Shown here: in pieces, positions 6,882 to 12,466 of the stretch
Position numbering within the stretch: the stretch's first letter is position 1
Layout of the letters: each line of letters begins with the position of its first letter
Program-made: the position numbers and the translations under genes
Assembly: GCA_003219355.1 (NCBI GenBank)
Contig: QHOQ01000021.1
Coordinates: 1-12,466 of the forward strand
Length of the DNA stretch: 12,466 nt
Direction of reading: 5' to 3'
DNA from: Verrucomicrobiota bacterium
Lineage (GTDB): Bacteria > Verrucomicrobiota > Verrucomicrobiia > Chthoniobacterales > UBA10450
The notes under the pieces: model-generated
The model's input: only the letters and a program-made list of their open reading frames with translations
Database searches by the model: none
What the model was told of the DNA's origin: nothing

Positions 6882-8455
6882 GCACGACGCGCTCGGTCTG
6901 GTTTTTTGTCATCGCGTTAACGGTGATTCGATTGTCGATGTTAGCGACGACCGAGCTTGAATTCGACGAAGCGCATTACTGGATGTGGTCAGAGCGCCTG
7001 GCACCGGCATATTTCAGTAAAGGACCGGGCATCGCTTTTGCGATGCGCGCAAGCACTGCAATTTTCGGCGCGAACGAATTCGGTGTCCGCTTTTTTAGTC
7101 CAGTGCTGGCAGCGGGCACGAGCCTGCTCATGTTTTATTTTGCGCGGCGATTGTTCGGCGCGATGGCGGGATTATGGACAGTCCTTGCCCTAAACGTCAT
7201 ACCGATTTTCAACGTCGGCGCCTTCCTCATGACAATTGATTCCTTATCGGTCTTTTTCTGGTTGGCGGCGATGTTCACGTTCTGGCTCGCACTGGAGCGA
7301 AGCCCGCGCTTCTCGTGGCACTGGCCGCTCACTGGATTATTGATTGGCCTTGGATTTCTCTCCAAATACACGAATGCGCTTGAGCTTGTTTCGATTTTGC
7401 TCGTGGTTGCGCTGGCTCGCCGGCTCAGACAGGAGTTTGCGCGGCCTGGCTTGTATTTATTGCTTACCGTTTTCGCTCTTTGCACGATCCCGCCGATTGT
7501 CTGGAACGCGCAACACGCCTGGATTACCCTGACGCATCTGCGTTCGCGCGGGGGGATTGAACAAGGCTTTGGCTTCCATCCACTCGAAGTCATGTCATTT
7601 CTTGGCGAGCATTTTTTGGCCTATTCGCCATTCCTGTTTCTCGCACTGGCCTGGGGGGTGATCGCCAGCTGGCGGCGCGTGAATCAACAATTCAAAGTGT
7701 TGTTTCTAATGTGGTTTGGTTTGCCTGTGTTCGCTTTTTACTTCCTCTTGTCGATGAACAAGAGCGCCGCGCCGAACTGGGACGCACTCGCCTTCCCGGG
7801 CTTCGGCTTGCTAGCAATTTATTTCTGGTGGGAACGCCTCCAAAGGAGCTTGCTCCTGCGACTCTGCGCCGGTGTGGCGTTACTGGTTGGCTTAATCATG
7901 AGCGTGATCGCGCTGGACACAGACTTGTTGCGCACGGCGGGTGTCGAGTTGCAGCGAAGTGATCCGAGCGACCGGATGCGCGGATGGAAAAGCGCGACCA
8001 GCGCGGTCGAAAAGACGCGAAACGATCTCGAAGCGAAACTGGGAGAGAAACTGTTTCTCATCGCCGATGCCCGCGATCGCGCGTCGGAAATTTCTTTTTA
8101 TCTGCGCGACAAACGGCCAGAGGGACCGGGTCATCCGCCCGTTTACATCATCGAATCGCAGGACATGGTAAATCAGTTTTCGTTCTGGCCGCGCTACGAT
8201 GAATTTGTCGAGATCAAGCCCGGTACACCCCGCCCGGAAGGTGAGGTTTACACTGAGGAGAACGGCATTAATCCATTCGTTGGGCGCAGCGCGCTCTTCA
8301 TTCGAGAGGGCGAAAAAGAGGGCGTGCCGCACAATATCCGGGCCGGGTTTCAATCGACCGAACCGGTTGGCACAATTGAAGTGCGCCGTTACGGCAAGCT
8401 GCTGCGCGTCTGGCAGGTTTTTCTTTGCCGAAATTATCGCACGCTTCCACTATGA
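6878..8455 (+). CDS. ArnT-like glycosyltransferase family 39 membrane protein
   Basis: A 525-residue polytopic glycosyltransferase with the GT-C fold. Family members move a sugar from a polyprenyl-phosphate donor to lipid A, a protein or another acceptor on the outer face of the inner membrane. The first periplasmic loop has FDEAHYWMWS with Asp30-Glu31, where the catalytic acid of this family lies, then KGPG. LMTID and GLGFLSKYTNALEL are also typical. About ten hydrophobic segments fill the first 340 residues or so. The remaining part is a soluble domain with ISFYLRDKRP and NQFSFWPRYDEF. ATG 6878 overlaps the PAP2 stop by 4 nt; an upstream in-frame ATG at 6749 would only add the hairpin region. 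Its own stop overlaps the GT2 start by 4 nt. The neighbouring DPM1-like GT2 is the likely maker of its lipid-linked donor. The sugar and acceptor are unknown. Confidence 0.9.
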   Translation: MSTTRSVWFFVIALTVIRLSMLATTELEFDEAHYWMWSERLAPAYFSKGPGIAFAMRASTAIFGANEFGVRFFSPVLAAGTSLLMFYFARRLFGAMAGLWTVLALNVIPIFNVGAFLMTIDSLSVFFWLAAMFTFWLALERSPRFSWHWPLTGLLIGLGFLSKYTNALELVSILLVVALARRLRQEFARPGLYLLLTVFALCTIPPIVWNAQHAWITLTHLRSRGGIEQGFGFHPLEVMSFLGEHFLAYSPFLFLALAWGVIASWRRVNQQFKVLFLMWFGLPVFAFYFLLSMNKSAAPNWDALAFPGFGLLAIYFWWERLQRSLLLRLCAGVALLVGLIMSVIALDTDLLRTAGVELQRSDPSDRMRGWKSATSAVEKTRNDLEAKLGEKLFLIADARDRASEISFYLRDKRPEGPGHPPVYIIESQDMVNQFSFWPRYDEFVEIKPGTPRPEGEVYTEENGINPFVGRSALFIREGEKEGVPHNIRAGFQSTEPVGTIEVRRYGKLLRVWQVFLCRNYRTLPL

Positions 8456-9162
8456 CGGAGACGACAAAATTCCCCGCTGTCTCCGTGATCGTACCGCTTT
8501 TCAATGAGGAAGAGAACGTGTCGATCTTGCAATCGGAGTTGAATGCGACGCTTGGTGGAATTGACCATGAAATCATTTTTGTCGACGACGGATCGGTCGA
8601 TCGCACGGTCGAGCGAATCGTAGCTGGAGAGAATATCCGAGTGATTCGTTTGGAAAAAAATACGGGACAAAGCGCCGCCATCTACGCTGGCCTAGATGCA
8701 GCTCGCGGCGCGACCGCTGTTCTCATTGATGGCGATTTGCAGAATGACCCTGCCGACATTCCGCGACTTCTCGCGGAAATTAACCGCGGCGCCGATCTCG
8801 TTTGTGGTTATCGCGCGCAGCGCAAAGACACACTGGTGAAACGGCTGACAAGCCGGATCGCTAATTTTGTTCGCAGCCGTTTTACAAAGGATGGCGTGCG
8901 CGATACCGGCTGCACGCTGAAGGCAATGCGGTGCGAATGCGCGAACTCGTTGGTCCCATTTAAAGGCATGCACCGTTTCATCCCTGCGCTCGTTAAGGCC
9001 GCCGGATACCGGCTCGTGGAAATTCCAGTGAATCATCGTCCGCGTCGCTTCGGCCAAAGTAAGTACGGCCTGGGTAACCGCGCCCTCCGCGCCACCATCG
9101 ACATGTTCGGCGTGCGCTGGCTGCTTTCGCGCAGATTGAACTACAAAATACGTAGCTCGTAA
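8452..9162 (+). CDS. DPM1-like glycosyltransferase family 2 (polyprenyl-phosphate glycosyl synthase)
   Basis: A 236-residue GT-A enzyme likely to transfer a sugar from a nucleotide donor to polyprenyl phosphate on the cytoplasmic side. Seen in order: SVIVPLFNEEENV (10-22), VDDGSVDRT (Asp45, Asp46), DGDLQNDP (Asp93 and Asp95, metal and donor site), DTGCTLKAMR and RRFGQSKYG. These are the usual landmarks of bacterial DPM1-like and ArnC/GtrB-type enzymes. Unlike ArnC or GtrB it has no pair of C-terminal membrane helices; the chain stops soon after RFGQSKYG with an amphipathic basic tail, so it is soluble or peripheral. ATG 8452 sits in an ATGA overlap with the GT39 stop. It is the last gene of the three-gene unit and probably supplies the donor for GT39. 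Confidence 0.92.
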   Translation: MTETTKFPAVSVIVPLFNEEENVSILQSELNATLGGIDHEIIFVDDGSVDRTVERIVAGENIRVIRLEKNTGQSAAIYAGLDAARGATAVLIDGDLQNDPADIPRLLAEINRGADLVCGYRAQRKDTLVKRLTSRIANFVRSRFTKDGVRDTGCTLKAMRCECANSLVPFKGMHRFIPALVKAAGYRLVEIPVNHRPRRFGQSKYGLGNRALRATIDMFGVRWLLSRRLNYKIRSS

Positions 9163-9177
9163 TCCCGGCCAGCAAGG

Positions 9178-9242
9178 GCGGAAATCCCGCTTGTCAACCT
9201 ACCCACCCCCGCTAAGCTTCCGCTCCCGACGGGGATTTCCGC
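9178..9242 (+). promoter_or_regulatory. 11-bp inverted repeat abutting the EIIA start codon
   Basis: GCGGAAATCCC at 9178-9188 and its exact reverse complement GGGATTTCCGC at 9232-9242 enclose 43 nt of C-rich sequence. The right arm ends on the base before the ATG at 9243. The left arm can instead fold on itself (GCGG 9178-9181 with CCGC 9187-9190). No T-run follows, so a simple terminator is unlikely; a leader structure that hides or frames the start codon is possible but unproven. Confidence 0.5.
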
Positions 9243-9710
9243 ATGGCCTTGGACAATTTATTATCCGCCGAGCAAATCGTCCCGGAGATGAAGGCAACGG
9301 AGCGTTGGCCGGCCATTGTCGAGCTGATCGACTTGCTCGTTGGGTTGGGCAAAATCAAAACCGCCGACCGGGAGAGCATTCTGGCGTCGCTCAAACAGCG
9401 CGAGGAAACGATGAGCACGGGCATCGGCTTCGGGATAGCCATTCCGCACTGCTCATCCGACCGTATCGAGGAAGTGGTGGCGGCATTTGGAAAATCGACA
9501 AGCGGAATTGAGTTTGACGCCCTGGATAATGCGCCGGTGAAATTCGTTGTCCTGTTTATCGTGCCAAAAAACCAGTTTCAGACGCATCTGCGCACGCTGG
9601 CTTCGATCGCCAAGTTCTTGAATGATCGCGCTACGCGTGAGCGTCTGGCTGAGGCGAAATCGGCTGACGAAATCTTGTCGATCTTTCGCGATCGCTCGCA
9701 AAAGGTTTAG
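9243..9710 (+). CDS. PTS EIIA domain protein (fructose/nitrogen-type, PtsN-like)
   Basis: A 155-residue stand-alone EIIA domain of the fructose-mannitol/Ntr superfamily, phosphorylated on a histidine by HPr or NPr. The phosphorylation site is GIGFGIAIPHC with His69; the family usually has HGK here, so Cys70 is a small departure. REETMSTGIG before it and PVKFVVLFIVPKNQF after it, followed by a helix LRTLASIAKFLND, match the family. There is no membrane EIIC, EIIB, HPr or EI in the window. A regulatory role or a remote partner is therefore as likely as sugar uptake. The start ATG 9243 has no Shine-Dalgarno and directly follows an inverted-repeat arm. It lies 80 nt after the glycosyltransferase unit and 114 nt before argS. 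After its stop a small hairpin (GGACT 9717-9721 with AGTCC 9738-9742) is the only structure seen. Confidence 0.9.
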   Translation: MALDNLLSAEQIVPEMKATERWPAIVELIDLLVGLGKIKTADRESILASLKQREETMSTGIGFGIAIPHCSSDRIEEVVAAFGKSTSGIEFDALDNAPVKFVVLFIVPKNQFQTHLRTLASIAKFLNDRATRERLAEAKSADEILSIFRDRSQKV

Positions 9711-9824
9711 TGCACTGGACTGTCTCGCCGCAGGACGAGTCCGTCCGATTGGTGGATAGCCCGTGAACCTCAGCGGCAAGATGCCGATGCGACGAAAATG
9801 TGTGAATCTGTGGCTTAGGAATCC

Positions 9825-10754
9825 ATGGAGACATTCCAAACACTTCTCGCAAACAGACTTTCGGATGCAATGGCAAGGGCCGGCTTACCGACAGCAGGCG
9901 AATTGACGCCGGCAACAGACGTGCGTTTCGGCGATTATCAGACGAATGCCGCTCTCGTCCTGGGCAAGCAGCTGGGCAAAAATCCGAGAACTCTCGCCGA
10001 GAAAATTCTCGCCGGTATTGATGTCAGCGATCTTTGCGAACCGCCGACCGTCGCGGGTGCCGGCTTCATCAATTTCACGTTGCGGAGCGATGCGATCGCA
10101 AAAAAGACGGGCGAGCTTTTGCCACACGAACGACTTGGTGTGGCAAAGACAATCTCGGCAAAGAGGATCGTGATCGATTTCGGATCGCCCAACGTGGCCA
10201 AGCCGATGCACGTCGGTCATATCCGCAGCACCGTGCTCGGTGATGCCCTGGCGCGTGTCGCAAGTTTTCTCGGTCACGAAGTCATTCGGGACAATCACAT
10301 CGGGGACTGGGGGACACAGTTCGGGATGGTGATCTACGGCTGGAAAAATTTATTGGATCGACAATCACGAATGAAAGAGCGACCGGCGATCCTCAAGTCC
10401 GCGAAGCGTGCCGCCAGGAACTGGTCAAGTTGCAAGCGGGTGACAAAGAAAATATCGACATCTGGAACGAGTGTGTCGCGTTCTCAATGCAGGATTTCGA
10501 TCACGTTTACAGATTGCTCGACATTCGTTTCGATATCCAATGCGGCGAAAGTTTTTATAACGATCGCTTGCCCGCAGTCGTGGATCGCTTGCTCAAATCC
10601 GGAATCGCGGAAATCAGCGAAGGCGCAGTCTGCGTTTTCTTTCGCGACATTCCCCAGCTGGCGGACAAGCCGTGCATCATTCGCAAACGTGACGGTGGTT
10701 TCAATTATGCCACAACGGATGTGGCAACGGTTGATTATCGCATCAACGATTTAA
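9825..10754 (+). CDS. argS: Arginyl-tRNA synthetase, N-terminal part (frameshifted)
   Basis: Arginyl-tRNA synthetase charges tRNA-Arg using ATP. Only residues 1 to about 177 of this reading frame are real ArgS: the N-terminal tRNA-binding domain, FGDYQTNAAL, GAGFINFTL, DFGSPNVAKPMHVGHIRST holding the class I HIGH motif as HVGH (129-132), and DNHIGDWGTQFGMVIYGWKNL. After about 10352 the protein sequence turns to nonsense in this frame, while ArgS homology resumes one base back (-1) in the frame of the next entry. The frame stays open by chance to 10754. ATG 9825 is preceded by AGGA at 9817-9820, the clearest ribosome-binding site in the window. The cause may be a sequencing or assembly error, a genuine lesion, or (less likely) programmed slippage. 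Confidence 0.9.
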   Translation: METFQTLLANRLSDAMARAGLPTAGELTPATDVRFGDYQTNAALVLGKQLGKNPRTLAEKILAGIDVSDLCEPPTVAGAGFINFTLRSDAIAKKTGELLPHERLGVAKTISAKRIVIDFGSPNVAKPMHVGHIRSTVLGDALARVASFLGHEVIRDNHIGDWGTQFGMVIYGWKNLLDRQSRMKERPAILKSAKRAARNWSSCKRVTKKISTSGTSVSRSQCRISITFTDCSTFVSISNAAKVFITIACPQSWIACSNPESRKSAKAQSAFSFATFPSWRTSRASFANVTVVSIMPQRMWQRLIIASTI

Positions 10755-11485
10755 AAGCCGACACCGTGTGGATCGTGACCGGCGCGCCACAAATCTTGCA
10801 TTTCCGGCAAATTTTCGAAATCGCGCGACGCGAAGGTTACCAGGCTGATTTTCGCCACATCACGCACGGCAGCATCCTGGGTGAGGATCGCAAGCTGATG
10901 AAAACGCGCTCGGGCGAGAACGTGCCGTTGCGCGAGCTTCTCGATGAGGCGTGCAAACGCGCCCGCAAGATCATTGAAGAAAAGAATCCCGATCTCAGCG
11001 AGCCGGACAAGGTCGACATTGCGCAAAAGATTGGAATTGGCGCGGTCAAGTATGCCGATCTCTCGCAGTACCGGATGACCGATTACGTGTTTTCCTGGGA
11101 CAGGATGCTTTCACTCCAGGGGAACACGGCGCCATATTTGCAAAACGCTTATGTGCGGATTCGCTCGATTTTTCGGAGATCCGGCGAACCTACGCCCAAG
11201 ATCGACAAGTTGATTCTTCGCGATCGCAGCGAAATCAATCTCGCCAAACGTATCTGCCAGTTCGCGGAAATTGTCCCGCAGGTGCTGAACGATTTTCGCC
11301 CGAACATTCTGGCAAATTATCTGTTTGAGCTCGCGAATAGTTTTCACACGTTTTACGAAGCCTGCCCGGTTTTGAAATCGGACGAACCAGTCCGCGGTTC
11401 GCGTCTAGCGCTGTGCGATCTTAGCGGGCGCGTTTTACAACGCGGGCTGGATCTTCTTGGAATCAAAGTTCCAGAAAAGATGTGA
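10430..11485 (+). CDS. argS: Arginyl-tRNA synthetase, C-terminal part (frameshifted)
   Basis: This frame carries the rest of ArgS. In-frame homology already begins upstream of the ATG at about 10370 (TNERATGDPQVREACRQEL), so 10430 is unlikely to be a natural start. Landmarks: FYNDRLPAVVDRL, AVCVFFRDIP, KPCIIRKRDGGFNYATTD, APQILHFRQIF, a KMSK-region variant in RKLMKTRSGENV, and GIGAVKYADLSQ. The C-terminal DALR-type anticodon-binding domain follows, with LANYLFELANSFHTFYEACPV and a final LLGIKVPEKM. Between GWKNL and VREACR the chain seems about 10-20 residues shorter than the ArgS proteins I recall, so a small deletion may accompany the frame change. Apart from the junction no damage is visible; motifs are intact, which argues against an old pseudogene. 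Confidence 0.9.
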   Translation: MQAGDKENIDIWNECVAFSMQDFDHVYRLLDIRFDIQCGESFYNDRLPAVVDRLLKSGIAEISEGAVCVFFRDIPQLADKPCIIRKRDGGFNYATTDVATVDYRINDLKADTVWIVTGAPQILHFRQIFEIARREGYQADFRHITHGSILGEDRKLMKTRSGENVPLRELLDEACKRARKIIEEKNPDLSEPDKVDIAQKIGIGAVKYADLSQYRMTDYVFSWDRMLSLQGNTAPYLQNAYVRIRSIFRRSGEPTPKIDKLILRDRSEINLAKRICQFAEIVPQVLNDFRPNILANYLFELANSFHTFYEACPVLKSDEPVRGSRLALCDLSGRVLQRGLDLLGIKVPEKM

Positions 11486-11490
11486 AGGCA

Positions 11491-11590
11491 AATGACGAAG
11501 CGGGAATGTCGAATGTCGAATGAATGACCAAGCTCGAATGAAAAAGAATTGCGCTGCGCTGCCACGCGTTTGGGATTTCCTCATTCGAAC
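11491..11590 (+). repeat. GAATGAC-type repeat element, copy B
   Basis: Fills most of the 126 nt between argS and treY. It opens with AATGACGAAGC (11491-11501), continues with GAATGTC heptamers at 11504-11510 and 11511-11517, then AAGCTC at 11530-11535. TCGAATGA (11534-11541) is the exact reverse complement of TCATTCGA (11581-11588), enclosing 39 nt. The opening 11-mer and the AAGCTC are shared with copy A read on the minus strand; the distance between them is 7 nt longer here, equal to one heptamer unit. The remaining bases before the treY ATG show no clear Shine-Dalgarno. Confidence 0.75.
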
Positions 11591-11611
11591 CGTGCCTCGG
11601 CTGCGATCGAT

Positions 11612-12466
11612 ATGACAGAAAGACCGCATCCGCGCATTCCTAGCTCGACCTACCGGTTGCAGTTCAACCGCTGGTTCACTTTTGCCCAAGCGCGCGAGAT
11701 CGTGCCCTATTTACACGCGCTGGGTGTCAGTGATGCTTATGCCTCACCTTATTTTCAGACGCGAGCGGACAGTCTGCACGGCTACGACATTACCGATCAC
11801 AACAAACTCAACACGGCGATTGGCTCTCGGGAGGAGTACGACTCCTGGATTGCGGAACTACACGCGCATTCGATGGGTCAGGTGGTCGATTTTGTTCCGA
11901 ATCACGTCGGGATCGCGGAGCCACTCAATCAGTGGTGGATGGATGTGCTCGAAAATGGGCCCAGCTCAAGATACGCGCCTTATTTCGATATCGACTGGCA
12001 TCCGCTGAAATCGGATCTGCGCGACAAAGTTCTGTTGCCAATCTTGAGTGATCAATACGGGCGCGTTCTCGAGCGCGGCGAGCTCCAAGTCCACTTTGAG
12101 GAGGGCACCTTTTACCTTCGCTACGGCGATCGCAGACTGCCGATCGCGCCGGGGACGTATCGTTACGTTCTGGGGATCGCCTTAGAGAACCTGGCCGAAC
12201 ATAAGGACGAAGACTTTTACGCGGAAGTGCAAAGCATTCTGACCGCGCTCGAATATTTACCGAAACGCACCGAAACCGATCCAAAGCGCATCGCGGAGCG
12301 CATCCGGGAAAAGGAAATCATCAAGCGACGTCTCGAGCGCCGGTGCGCGGAAGCACCGCAAGTGCAGCAGGCAATCGAAAAGGCATTAGCCCGGATCAGC
12401 GGAGAACCGGGGGACCCGCGCAGCTTCGACGCGCTCGATGAGTTGCTCAACGCGCAGTCGTACCGA
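11612..12466 (+). CDS. treY: Maltooligosyl trehalose synthase (GH13), 3'-truncated by window end
   Basis: The first 285 codons of TreY, which converts the reducing-end glucose of maltodextrins into a terminal trehalose unit; TreZ then releases trehalose. The frame is open to the window edge. Landmarks: PSSTYRLQFN (10-19), the first strand and helix of the barrel, SPYFQTRADSLHGYDITDHNKLN with His56-Asp59, and VVDFVPNHVG (Asp93 to His98, GH13 region I). The TreY-type insert follows with NQWWMDVLENGPSSRYAPYFDIDW and LLPILSDQYGRVLE, and the visible part ends in LLNAQSYR just before the TreY-specific WR segment would follow. The catalytic Asp and Glu regions lie beyond the window. ATG 11612 gives the normal short N-terminus. 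TreZ or glycogen-debranching genes, the usual partners, would be expected downstream but cannot be seen. Confidence 0.95.
   Translation, partial: MTERPHPRIPSSTYRLQFNRWFTFAQAREIVPYLHALGVSDAYASPYFQTRADSLHGYDITDHNKLNTAIGSREEYDSWIAELHAHSMGQVVDFVPNHVGIAEPLNQWWMDVLENGPSSRYAPYFDIDWHPLKSDLRDKVLLPILSDQYGRVLERGELQVHFEEGTFYLRYGDRRLPIAPGTYRYVLGIALENLAEHKDEDFYAEVQSILTALEYLPKRTETDPKRIAERIREKEIIKRRLERRCAEAPQVQQAIEKALARISGEPGDPRSFDALDELLNAQSYR

Noticed and set aside
9711..9824. Structured RNA leader or T-box upstream of argS
   Set aside because: One small hairpin is present but no T-box AGGGTGG element, hammerhead core or other known riboswitch landmark could be found.

Overview
The window reads as an ordinary chromosomal stretch of a free-living Gram-negative bacterium, most likely a soil verrucomicrobium of the Chthoniobacterales type. 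This placement is an inference. It rests on the mid-50s GC impression, the gap-pgk-tpiA order, the near absence of Shine-Dalgarno motifs, and intergenic GAATGAC-type repeats whose translations (EARMTND on one side, SFVIRHSSFVI on the other) I associate with Verrucomicrobia and related phyla. No tRNA, rRNA, CRISPR array, transposase or phage gene was seen.

Layout. (1) 124-2144: an agmatine deiminase family gene (+) runs tail to tail, with a 4-nt gap, into a two-gene minus-strand unit: a secreted SGNH/GDSL esterase followed by a small heavy-metal-associated (CxxC) protein. (2) 2227-5259: the lower-glycolysis block gap, pgk, tpiA. pgk and tpiA overlap by one base. (3) 5333-6121 (-): an exported LolA-like protein whose signal-peptide region is built from a GAATGAC repeat element. 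(4) 6177-9162: three genes joined by 4-nt ATGA overlaps, PAP2 phosphatase, ArnT-like GT39 membrane glycosyltransferase and DPM1-like GT2. Together they look like a lipid-carrier sugar-transfer cassette: GT2 charges polyprenyl phosphate, GT39 transfers the sugar on the outer face, and PAP2 may recycle or trim lipid phosphates. A run of three hairpins forms the PAP2 tail at this junction. (5) 9243-9710: an orphan PTS EIIA (fructose/Ntr type) whose start codon directly abuts one arm of an 11-bp inverted repeat. (6) 9825-11485: arginyl-tRNA synthetase split by a -1 frameshift, probably with a short in-gene deletion. (7) 11491-11590: a second copy of the GAATGAC-type repeat. (8) 11612 to the window end: the N-terminal 285 codons of treY (maltooligosyl trehalose synthase), cut by the window edge.

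I found no convincing novel multi-gene system. The points most worth checking are the broken argS (an essential gene), the repeat element supplying a signal peptide, the hairpin array inside the PAP2/GT39 junction, and the inverted repeat at the EIIA start.
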